NCBI GenBank assembly: GCA_030605805.1
Contig: JAUWHQ010000246.1
Span: forward strand, 1 to 10,379
Length of the DNA stretch: 10,379 nucleotides
Origin: Methanosarcinales archaeon
GTDB lineage: Archaea; Halobacteriota; Methanosarcinia; Methanosarcinales; Methanogasteraceae
Direction of reading: 5' to 3'
Below the pieces are notes generated by a model. That model had not been told where the DNA came from, made no database searches, and was given only the letters and a program-made list of their open reading frames with translations. Position 1 is the stretch's first letter. Each line of letters starts with the position of its first letter. The position numbers and the translations under genes are program-made. Positions 1 through 6,692 of this stretch are shown here, one piece after another.

Positions 1-2417
1 TAATCACGAACAGTATTCAGCACATCATCAGAGAGTGACTGCGGCGGGATCACGCAGGCTGAGTCGCCCGAGTGGATTCCTGCCTCCTCGATGTGCTCCA
101 TGATCGCACCGATCAGGACGTCCTCGCCGTCGCAGACCGCATCACAATCGATCTCAACCGCACCTTCGAGGAAGTCATCGATCAAGACCGGATGATCCGG
201 CGAGACCCTAACAGCTTCCTGCATGTACCTGTCGAGGTCGTCAGAGTCGTACACGATCTCCATCGCCCGTCCGCCAAGAACATACGAGGGGCGTACGAGC
301 ACGGGATAGCCGATTCTATCGGATGCGGCGTGTGCTTCCTCTTTTGAGGTCGCATAGCCTGCTTCCGGCTGCGGGATCCCGAGACCTGCGAGCAGCTGGT
401 TGAACCGTTTCCGGTCCTCTGCAAGATCCATGTCATCAGGCGATGTCCCGAGAATTCGTGTGTCGAGGTCAGGGCGGCGCGCAATCTCCTTTGCAAGCGG
501 GATTGCGAGATTGACAGACGTCTGTCCGCCGAACTGGACGCAGACGCCCCAGGGACGCTCGCGTTCGATGATGTTCATCACGTCTTCAAGGGTCAATGGC
601 TCAAAGAAGAGCTTGTCAGAGGTGTCAAAATCGGTGGAAACGGTTTCAGGATTGTTGTTAACGATATGTGTTTCTATCCCTTCCTCTCGAAGCGCCACGA
701 CCGCATGGACCGTGCAGTAATCAAACTCGATCCCCTGCCCGATCCGGATAGGTCCTGCACCCAGGATCAAAACCTTTTTTCGGGATGTGGGATTTGCTTC
801 GCACTCATCTTCGTAGCAGGAGTAATAATATGGAGTCTTTGCCGCAAACTCGGCAGCGCAGGTGTCCACCATCTTGTAGACCGGCAGGATTCCCTGATCG
901 TGCCTCATGTCCGTAACCTCCTCCCGCGTCATGTTAGAGAGTTCTGCGATCCGCTCGTCTGTAAGCCCGATCCGTTTTGCGTCGCGGAGGATTTCCGGAT
1001 TTATTCCGCCCTTCACACGATCCTCGACTTCGATTATCTTCTTCAGCTTCTCCAGAAAGAATGGATCGATGGATGTCAGTTCGGATATCTCCTCGCTGGA
1101 AAAACCGATGTGGAGCGCATGGTACACCACGAACAGACGCTTGTCTGTGGGGGTTTTGAGAAGTTCTCTCGTCTCATCGGGTGTCCAGTTCTCTGTACCG
1201 ACTCCGAAACTCATGCCGATGTCGAGCGAACGGACAGCCTTCTGGAGTGCCTCCTCGATGGTGCGCCCGATCGCCATCACTTCGCCCGTGCTCTTCATCG
1301 CTGTGGTGAGCGTGTTGTCCGCTGTCACGAACTTGTCAAAGGGCCATCTCGGGATCTTCACCACCACATAATCGATAGCCGGCTCAAATGACGCGGGAGT
1401 CTCGCCTGTGACATCATTCCTGATCTCATCAAGATTAAGCCCGATTGCAATCTTCGCAGCGACCCGTGCGATCGGGTAGCCGGTCGCCTTCGATGCAAGC
1501 GCTGACGACCTTGAGACGCGGGGGTTCACCTCGACAACCATGTACTTTCCGTCTTTCACCGCGAACTGGATGTTGCAGCCACCAACGATCTCGAGGGAGC
1601 GTATGATGTTTATCGCAGCGCTCCGAAGCATCTGATGCTCGTTATCCGAAAGCGTCTGCGATGGGGTCACCACGATCGACTCACCGGTGTGGATGCCCAT
1701 CGGATCGAAGTTCTCCATGTTGCAGATCGTGATGCAGGTGTCGCCCGAATCCCGCATCACCTCGTACTCAAACTCCTTCCAGCCAAGCACGCTCTCCTCC
1801 ACAAGAACCTGATTGCTCCGCGACCGATTGAGCCCGAGTTCGCAGATTCTGCCGAGGTCGTCGCGGGTGTATGCGATCCCGCCGCCAGCGCCACCGAGCG
1901 TGTATGCCGGGCGGACGATCAAGGGGAGACCGAGCTTTGGGATCAGTGCAATGGCGTCCTCGATTGTCGAGACCGCCCGGCTCCTCGGGACCGGCTCGCC
2001 GATCTTTTCCATCGCCTGCTTAAAGAGTTCCCGGTCTTCGGTGTCATAGATCGCCTTTAGTGGCGTTCCGAGAAGTTTTACGTTGTATTTATCGAGTGCG
2101 CCACTCTCTGCAAGTTCGGTTGTGAGATTTAGTCCGGTCTGCCCGCCGAATCCGGCGATGAGTCCGTCAGGGCGCTCAATCTCTATGATCTTCTCGATTA
2201 CCTCGGGTGTTAGCGGCTCGATGTAGACCGCGTCTGCAGTCTCCGGGTCGGTCATGATCGTTGCAGGGTTCGAGTTCACGAGAACTACGGAGACTCCCTC
2301 TTCGCGGAGGGATTGGCACGCCTGACTGCCTGAGAAATCGAATTCCGCTGCTTGCCCGATCAGGATCGGACCTGATCCTATGAGGATGATTTTTTTGATG
2401 GTTGGGTCTTTGGGCAT
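1..2417 (-). CDS. carB: Carbamoyl-phosphate synthase large subunit CarB (3' end outside window)
   Basis: CarB makes carbamoyl phosphate from bicarbonate, two ATP and ammonia channelled from CarA, for pyrimidine and arginine synthesis. The minus-strand frame is open from ATG 2415-2417 to the left edge: 805 codons of the usual ~1,070. It opens MPKDPTIKKIILIGSGP, followed by IGQAAEFDFSGSQACQ and the NSNPATIMTDPE motif. The first ATP-grasp domain ends with VVEVNPRVSRSS (Glu296, Asn298, metal ligands in this family). A linker/oligomerisation region follows, then the second synthetase half begins near residue 546 (VLILGAGPIRIGQGIEFDYC), with VRPSYVLGGRAMEI near 708-721. The rest of the second ATP-grasp domain and the allosteric domain lie outside the window. 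The two halves are fused, unlike the split carB of some methanogens. A strong ribosome site (AAGGAG at 2426-2431, 8-nt spacer) fixes the start. It begins 34 bp after hisF and is probably cotranscribed with hisH-hisF. Its partner carA is about 3 kb away. Family very sure. Confidence 0.97.
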   Translation of the reverse strand, partial: MPKDPTIKKIILIGSGPILIGQAAEFDFSGSQACQSLREEGVSVVLVNSNPATIMTDPETADAVYIEPLTPEVIEKIIEIERPDGLIAGFGGQTGLNLTTELAESGALDKYNVKLLGTPLKAIYDTEDRELFKQAMEKIGEPVPRSRAVSTIEDAIALIPKLGLPLIVRPAYTLGGAGGGIAYTRDDLGRICELGLNRSRSNQVLVEESVLGWKEFEYEVMRDSGDTCITICNMENFDPMGIHTGESIVVTPSQTLSDNEHQMLRSAAINIIRSLEIVGGCNIQFAVKDGKYMVVEVNPRVSRSSALASKATGYPIARVAAKIAIGLNLDEIRNDVTGETPASFEPAIDYVVVKIPRWPFDKFVTADNTLTTAMKSTGEVMAIGRTIEEALQKAVRSLDIGMSFGVGTENWTPDETRELLKTPTDKRLFVVYHALHIGFSSEEISELTSIDPFFLEKLKKIIEVEDRVKGGINPEILRDAKRIGLTDERIAELSNMTREEVTDMRHDQGILPVYKMVDTCAAEFAAKTPYYYSCYEDECEANPTSRKKVLILGAGPIRIGQGIEFDYCTVHAVVALREEGIETHIVNNNPETVSTDFDTSDKLFFEPLTLEDVMNIIERERPWGVCVQFGGQTSVNLAIPLAKEIARRPDLDTRILGTSPDDMDLAEDRKRFNQLLAGLGIPQPEAGYATSKEEAHAASDRIGYPVLVRPSYVLGGRAMEIVYDSDDLDRYMQEAVRVSPDHPVLIDDFLEGAVEIDCDAVCDGEDVLIGAIMEHIEEAGIHSGDSACVIPPQSLSDDVLNTVRD

Positions 2418-2425
2418 CAGTCACT

Positions 2426-2431
2426 CTCCTT
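2426..2431 (-). promoter_or_regulatory. Shine-Dalgarno site of carB
   Basis: AAGGAG on the minus strand lies 8 nt before the carB ATG, in the short hisF-carB gap. It supports internal translation initiation of carB on a polycistronic hisH-hisF-carB message and decides the start codon. Confidence 0.8.
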
Positions 2432-2451
2432 CCGCCGTTGTCCCTGCGATG

Positions 2452-3264
2452 CTACAACCTGACATGCACGCCTCCTTTCCGCAGGCACTCCTTCACTTCA
2501 CCGACTGTGTACTCCCCGAAGTGAAAGATGCTTGCAGCCAATGCCGCAGACGCATTCGTATCCCGGAGCACCTCAAGGATGTGTTCGGGATTCCCGCAGC
2601 CGCCTGATGCGATCACAGGGATGTTTACGCTGTCACTGACCGCCGCTGTCAGTTCGATGTCAAATCCGTCCTTTGTGCCGTCCCGGTCCATGCTTGTGAG
2701 CATAATATCTCCTGCGCCCCGCTCTTCTGCCTCTATCGCCCACTGGAGCGCATCTATGCCTGTAAACTCCCTTCCGCCGTAGAACGAGCACTCGAACCAG
2801 CATTCGCCGTCGGGCGTGTCCACCATCTCCATGCCGGGCTCGCGCCTATATCTCCGCTTGGCATCGATTGCAAGGACACACGCCTGATTCCCAAAGTACT
2901 TTGCGATATCATTGATGAGACCTGGGTTCCTGAGGGCAGCGGTGTTGACCGAGACCTTGTCTGCTCCTGAATTAAACGCAGTCCGGGCATCCGCAAGCGC
3001 TCTGATGCCGCCGCCGACCGTAAGCGGCATGAAGACGTTATCAGAGGTCTTCTCGATGACCTTTGCCATCGTCTCTCTTCGTTCGTGCGAGGCAGTGATG
3101 TCAAGGAAGATCAGTTCGTCTGCACCCTGCCGGTCATACTCCTCGGCAAGCTCCCAGGGGATGCCTGCGTACCTGATCTGCTTGAATTTGACTCCTTTCA
3201 CAACCCTGCCATGCGGAACCCCAAGATCGCAGTCAAGGCACGGAATGATTCGTTTTGCTAACAT
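2452..3264 (-). CDS. hisF: Imidazole glycerol phosphate synthase cyclase subunit HisF
   Basis: HisF is the (beta/alpha)8-barrel subunit of imidazole glycerol phosphate synthase. It joins ammonia from HisH to PRFAR, giving imidazole glycerol phosphate for histidine and AICAR for purines. Visible family features are AKRIIPCLD with catalytic Asp11, the phosphate-binding LTVGGGI (81-87), INDI...VLAIDAKR with the second catalytic Asp134, LTSMDRDGTKDG (189-200), VIASGGCG (217-224), ALAASIFHF (241-249) and a C-terminal HVRL. At 270 residues it is about 17 longer than the bacterial form. The extra residues lie after Asp11 (CDLGVPHGRVVKG) and after Asp134 (about 137-165), an arrangement I associate with euryarchaeal, Methanosarcina-like enzymes. 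The start ATG overlaps the hisH stop by 7 nt, and GGAG at 3273-3276 with an 8-nt spacer lies inside hisH, implying translational coupling. carB follows 34 bp downstream. Confidence 0.97.
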   Translation of the reverse strand: MLAKRIIPCLDCDLGVPHGRVVKGVKFKQIRYAGIPWELAEEYDRQGADELIFLDITASHERRETMAKVIEKTSDNVFMPLTVGGGIRALADARTAFNSGADKVSVNTAALRNPGLINDIAKYFGNQACVLAIDAKRRYRREPGMEMVDTPDGECWFECSFYGGREFTGIDALQWAIEAEERGAGDIMLTSMDRDGTKDGFDIELTAAVSDSVNIPVIASGGCGNPEHILEVLRDTNASAALAASIFHFGEYTVGEVKECLRKGGVHVRL

Positions 3265-3863
3265 TTGACCATCTCCACGAAGTTCTTCAGAATCAGAAGT
3301 CCTTTCCTGCTCGATTTCTCCGGATGGAACTGAACCGCATGGATATTGTCTTTCTCAACAACGCAAGCCATATCCACGCCATAATCGGTCGTTGCGGCGA
3401 TCACACGCTCGTCCTCTGGAACGCAATAGTATGAATGCACAAAATAGAAAAAATCGCCATCATCGATCCCTGCGAGCAGATCAGTGTCGCTCTGTATCGT
3501 AAGCTCGTTCCAGCCCATCTGCGGGATTTTAACCCCGTCCGGAAGACGGATAACATCCCCCGCAAGAAGCCCAAACCCGGCAACATCGCTCTCCGCACTC
3601 CTCTCGAACAACACCTGCATCCCGATGCAGATTCCAAGCAGAGGTGTGCCAGAATATACCAAATCGAATAATCTATCTGAAAACGGGGTTAAGTTGCGCA
3701 TCGCGTCGCCAAACGAGGCAACGCCCGGGATAACAACAGCGTCTGCATCCGCATCTGAAAGAGCCTTCTCATCCGAGATGATAATCGGATTTCCACCCAC
3801 CTTCGCAAGCGCGTTGTGGATGCTACGGAGGTTTCCCATGCCATAGTCGATTATTGCGATCAT
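3258..3863 (-). CDS. hisH: Imidazole glycerol phosphate synthase glutaminase subunit HisH
   Basis: HisH is a class I (triad) glutamine amidotransferase. It hydrolyses glutamine and passes ammonia through the HisF barrel. The 201 residues match the family's usual length and start with MIAIIDYGMGNLRSI. The nucleophile elbow is LLGICIGMQ with Cys79; the rest of the triad is His180 and Glu182 in AVQFHPEKSS. PQMGWNEL (114-121) and YFVHSYY (140-146) are further family blocks. One oddity is the oxyanion-strand motif, usually PGVG, which here reads PGVA (46-49, followed by SFGDAM). It is the first gene of the hisH-hisF-carB unit and overlaps hisF by 7 nt. No good Shine-Dalgarno site precedes the ATG, but a TATA-like TTTAATAAA lies about 31 nt upstream, which suggests a leaderless or near-leaderless mRNA. 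Confidence 0.97.
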   Translation of the reverse strand: MIAIIDYGMGNLRSIHNALAKVGGNPIIISDEKALSDADADAVVIPGVASFGDAMRNLTPFSDRLFDLVYSGTPLLGICIGMQVLFERSAESDVAGFGLLAGDVIRLPDGVKIPQMGWNELTIQSDTDLLAGIDDGDFFYFVHSYYCVPEDERVIAATTDYGVDMACVVEKDNIHAVQFHPEKSSRKGLLILKNFVEMVKC

Positions 3864-3939
3864 GCCTGTATTCGAGTCTCGCGTGAATCATTTATTAAAC
3901 AATCGATCTCATGATTGAGATGTTAGAATAGGTCTTGAC
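3864..3939. promoter_or_regulatory. Divergent hisH / guaA promoter region
   Basis: This 76-bp gap separates divergently transcribed hisH and guaA. An AT-rich element at 3890-3898 reads TTTATTAAA on the plus strand and TTTAATAAA on the minus strand, so it could serve as a TATA box in either direction. On the minus strand its centre is about 31 nt before hisH, fitting a leaderless message. On the plus strand it would start transcription near 3920, about 20 nt before guaA. An inverted repeat (ATCTCA-TGAT-TGAGAT, 3906-3921) lies between the TATA element and guaA. Transcription starts are inferred from TATA spacing only. Confidence 0.6.
3906..3921. repeat. 6-4-6 inverted repeat, possible operator
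   Basis: A perfect dyad ATCTCA-TGAT-TGAGAT. In the guaA direction it lies between the putative TATA box and the gene, over the predicted transcription start, where a bound protein would repress. In the hisH direction it lies just upstream of the same TATA box. No regulator is identified. Confidence 0.4.
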
Positions 3940-5472
3940 ATGGAGAAGCAACTCGTAGCAGTCATGGATTTTGGCGGGCAGTATAGCCACCTGATCGTGC
4001 GGAGATGCAGGAATCTCGAGGTGTACGCCGAGCTGATCTCGCACACCACCACGCCAGAAGCGATCAGGAATATGAATCCGAGCGCGATCATCCTGTCGGG
4101 AGGTCCGTCCAGTGTGTATGCAGACAATGCACCGGTATGCGACCCTGAAATGTTCGATCTCGGGATCCCCGTGCTTGGAATCTGCTACGGAGCCCAACTG
4201 ATCGCACGTGCCATGGGCGGGGATGTTAAACATACCGGGATGCGAGAATACGGGAAGACCGAACTGCTTGTGGATGACAGATCAGATCTCTTCGAAGGAA
4301 TCGAGGAAAAAACAATTGTATGGATGTCGCACGGGGATCTGATCGGAAGCCTGCCCGCGGATTTTGAGATCATCGCACACACAGCCGGCTCACCGGTCGC
4401 AGCATTCAGAAAAGAGCATATTTACGGCATCCAATTCCATCCCGAGGTGGTGCACACCCACCGGGGCGAGAAGATGCTCAAAAACTTCCTCTTTTCGATA
4501 TGTGGATGCGATCCCGACTGGAGTTCGGAATCATTCATCAACAGCGCTATCGAAGAGATTCGAGCGACAGTAGGAAGCGGCAGGGTGATTCTTGGCTTGA
4601 GCGGCGGAATCGACTCTGCAACCGTTGCTGTCCTGCTCCACCGCGCAATCGGGGATGAACTGACCTGCATCTATGTTGACAACGGTCTCATGCGGAAAAA
4701 CGAGACCAGAGAGATCGTACACACATTCAAAGATAATTTCAAGATCAATCTTGAGGTCGTTGATGCGCAGGACCGGTTTTTGGAGAGACTGCGCGGGATC
4801 AGTGATCCTGAGGAGAAACGAAAGGCGATCGGGGATGAGTTCATCCGCGTCTTCGATGAGGCTGCCGCTCGGATCGGGGATGTTGATTTTCTTGCGCAGG
4901 GCACGATCTATCCGGACCGGGTCGAGAGCGCAGCAACCTCCGACCTTGCATCACGCATCAAATCACACCACAACGTCGGAGCGCTGCCTCCGGAGATGAA
5001 ACTGCGGTTGATCGAGCCGATACGTGACCTTTACAAGGACGAGGTGCGTGCAGTCGCAAAGAAACTCGAACTACCCGCGGACATCGTCAGACGCCACCCA
5101 TTCCCTGGTCCGGGTCTTGCAGCAAGGATCATCGGAGAGGTTACTCCCGACAAACTGAGAATCTGCCGTGATGCGGGCGCGATCGTCGAAGAAGAACTGA
5201 AAAATTCAGGACTTTATGATAAAACATGGCAGGCGTTTGCGATGGTCGGAGACGATCTCGCAACGGGCGTTCTCGGGGATGAGCGGTCGCTCGGGCACAT
5301 CGTGGTCATCAGAGCAGTGGAATCGGTCGAGGCGATGACCGCTGATTTTGCCAGACTCCCGTACGATCTGCTGGAGCGGATCAGTAACAGGATCACGAAC
5401 GAGATCAGTGGCGTGACATGGGTTACTTATGCGATCTCATCCAAGCCACCATCCACGATCGAGCCGTGCTAA
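3940..5472 (+). CDS. guaA: GMP synthase (glutamine-hydrolysing), fused glutaminase-ATPPase
   Basis: GuaA converts XMP, ATP and glutamine to GMP. The 510 residues hold the full two-domain enzyme. The N-terminal class I amidotransferase has MDFGGQYSHLI, ILSGGPSSVY, the nucleophile Cys82 in LGICYGAQL, and the triad completed by His167 and Glu169 in GIQFHPEVVH. The ATP pyrophosphatase domain has the PP-loop SGGIDS at 221-226, followed by FLAQGTIYPDRVES. The C-terminal dimerisation domain contains HPFPGPGLAARIIGE, GVLGDERS, LPYDLLERISNRITNE and SSKPPSTIE. The last residues are IEPC, where the family nearly always ends in IEWE. Many archaea encode GMP synthase as two separate subunits; this bacterial-style fusion suggests a transferred or lineage-specific gene. 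A weak AGGT about 7 nt before the ATG is the only ribosome-site candidate. It is divergent from hisH and convergent with carA, whose stop is 2 bp away. Confidence 0.97.
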   Translation: MEKQLVAVMDFGGQYSHLIVRRCRNLEVYAELISHTTTPEAIRNMNPSAIILSGGPSSVYADNAPVCDPEMFDLGIPVLGICYGAQLIARAMGGDVKHTGMREYGKTELLVDDRSDLFEGIEEKTIVWMSHGDLIGSLPADFEIIAHTAGSPVAAFRKEHIYGIQFHPEVVHTHRGEKMLKNFLFSICGCDPDWSSESFINSAIEEIRATVGSGRVILGLSGGIDSATVAVLLHRAIGDELTCIYVDNGLMRKNETREIVHTFKDNFKINLEVVDAQDRFLERLRGISDPEEKRKAIGDEFIRVFDEAAARIGDVDFLAQGTIYPDRVESAATSDLASRIKSHHNVGALPPEMKLRLIEPIRDLYKDEVRAVAKKLELPADIVRRHPFPGPGLAARIIGEVTPDKLRICRDAGAIVEEELKNSGLYDKTWQAFAMVGDDLATGVLGDERSLGHIVVIRAVESVEAMTADFARLPYDLLERISNRITNEISGVTWVTYAISSKPPSTIEPC

Positions 5473-5474
5473 TC

Positions 5475-6551
5475 TCACCTCGCCATCTTGGCGACACGGT
5501 CGAAGAATCCCATCTCAGTATCCCTCGGACCCGGATGCGCCTCAGGATGGTACTGCACCGAAAGAACGTCAATGTCCGGATGCTCGAATCCCTCGATCGT
5601 GCCGTCGTTCGTGTTGATCTGCGTGACCCTGATACCGGTTCCCTCAATTGAGTCCTTATCCACAGCAAAACCGTGGTTCTGTGACGAGATGTAGACCTTC
5701 CCGCTCTGCAGGTCCTTAATAGGCTGGTTTGCCCCACGGTGCCCGAACTTGAGTTTGTAGGTCGCAGCATCGAGTGCGAGCGCTATCACCTGATGCCCAA
5801 GACAGATGCCTGCGATCGGCAGTGTGCCGGCAAGTTCTGAAACAACCCTGATTACGCTCTTAGCCTGCTCTGGGTCGCCAGGTCCATTCGAGAGGAAAAG
5901 AACGTCAGGATCGGTGGACATGACCTCTGAAATGCTTGAGATGGCTGGCAGCACAAATATATCGAAGTTCCTGTGCTTCAAACTCATCAGGATATTTTTC
6001 TTAATTCCGAGATCGATGACCGTTATCTTTTCCCCGCTTCCGCTGATGTGATACGGTCTCTCGCACGTTACCTGCGATATCAGATCGATCTCTGAGATAT
6101 CTGGCTGCCCTCGTGCGAGTTCCACGGCATATTCCCCATCGATATCGCTACCATCGGTGATGAGTGCAGCGCGGAGCGTCCCGTGTTCTCTTGTCTTGAT
6201 CGTGAGATACCGGGTATCGATTCCCGCGATGCCGGGCTTGCCCTCACCTTCCAGGAACTCGTGGATGCTCTCCTTGTGCTGATGGTGCGACGGGTGGTCG
6301 CACACCTCCCGCACGACAAGTCCCTCTGCCTGCATCCCAGATGATTGGAACGCGTCAGGGTTAACCCCGTAATTGCCGATTAAGGGGTATGCAAACATCA
6401 GGATCTGTCCCCTGTACGATGGATCGGTCAGCGCCTCCTCGTATCCTGTGAACTGCGTGGTGAAGACCAGTTCTCCGGAGACCTCGCATTCGGAGCCAAA
6501 ACCAGTGCCGTGCAGGATCGTCCCGTCCTCCAGCCCGATAACAGCGTTCAT
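5475..6551 (-). CDS. carA: Carbamoyl-phosphate synthase small subunit CarA (glutaminase)
   Basis: CarA hydrolyses glutamine and feeds ammonia to CarB. The 358 residues are close to the family's usual ~360-380. The N-terminal small-subunit domain shows LEDGTILHGTGFG, FTTQFTGYEEALTDPSY and IGNYGVN, then CDHPSHH (84-90) and GIAGIDTRYLT (108-118). The C-terminal class I amidotransferase domain has FLSNGPGDP (219-227), nucleophile Cys250 in GICLGHQ, SSQNHGFAV (289-297), and His335 and Glu337 in VQYHPEAHPGP. The gene is complete and looks functional. It is not next to carB; guaA, hisH and hisF lie between, so the two subunits need separate promoters. A TATA-like TCTATATC is centred about 30 nt before the ATG and no Shine-Dalgarno site is seen, which suggests a leaderless transcript. 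Its 3' end abuts guaA. Confidence 0.97.
   Translation of the reverse strand: MNAVIGLEDGTILHGTGFGSECEVSGELVFTTQFTGYEEALTDPSYRGQILMFAYPLIGNYGVNPDAFQSSGMQAEGLVVREVCDHPSHHQHKESIHEFLEGEGKPGIAGIDTRYLTIKTREHGTLRAALITDGSDIDGEYAVELARGQPDISEIDLISQVTCERPYHISGSGEKITVIDLGIKKNILMSLKHRNFDIFVLPAISSISEVMSTDPDVLFLSNGPGDPEQAKSVIRVVSELAGTLPIAGICLGHQVIALALDAATYKLKFGHRGANQPIKDLQSGKVYISSQNHGFAVDKDSIEGTGIRVTQINTNDGTIEGFEHPDIDVLSVQYHPEAHPGPRDTEMGFFDRVAKMAR
5481..5493. repeat. Short hairpin at the convergent guaA/carA 3' ends
   Basis: CGCCA-TCT-TGGCG forms a 5-bp stem with a 3-nt loop within the last codons of carA and 8 nt past the guaA stop. It has no T-run on either side. It could help define 3' ends on both strands, but it is short and lies in coding sequence, so chance is possible. 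Confidence 0.3.
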
Positions 6552-6577
6552 GGTCTTTGTTATGGCGGGTCTGGGTT

Positions 6578-6585
6578 GATATAGA
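6578..6585 (-). promoter_or_regulatory. Putative TATA box of carA
   Basis: The minus strand reads TCTATATC, centred about 30 nt upstream of the carA ATG. With usual archaeal TATA-to-start spacing, transcription would begin within a few nt of the ATG. This agrees with the absence of a ribosome-binding site. Confidence 0.55.
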
Positions 6586-6607
6586 TTGTGGGCTTTGGTT
6601 GGTCAAA

Positions 6608-6635
6608 ACTTGAAAAGTCAAGTCACGCAAGTCAA
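6608..6635. repeat. Dyad and AAGTCA repeats upstream of carA
   Basis: A perfect 6-4-6 inverted repeat, ACTTGA-AAAG-TCAAGT (6608-6623), lies about 23 bp upstream of the carA TATA element. AAGTCA occurs three times (6615, 6620, 6629), and TCAA/TTGA words at 6603, 6610, 6618 and 6632 continue the pattern. A regulator-binding site for carA is plausible but not matched to a known consensus. Confidence 0.35.
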
Positions 6636-6642
6636 ATCATAT

Positions 6643-6679
6643 ATGAAAAAGAAAAAGAAGCCGCGGCACAGCGCCGCGG
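6643..6679 (-). terminator. Hairpin plus U-rich terminator after the GltS-like gene
   Basis: On the minus strand, 13 nt after the stop codon, CCGCGGC-GCTGT-GCCGCGG forms a perfect all-GC 7-bp stem with a 5-nt loop (6661-6679). It is followed by CTTCTTTTTCTTTTTC (6645-6660). This is the form of an intrinsic terminator, and the U-rich tract alone suits archaeal termination. It separates the GltS-like transcript from carA. Confidence 0.75.
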
Positions 6680-6692
6680 AGTATTTACGATT

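Noticed and set aside
666..1391. 241-codon plus-strand ORF
   Set aside because: It lies wholly opposite intact, strongly conserved carB codons and shows no recognisable protein features.
3895..4233. 112-codon minus-strand ORF overlapping the guaA start
   Set aside because: It is antisense to the conserved glutaminase domain of guaA and crosses the divergent promoter; no protein signature.
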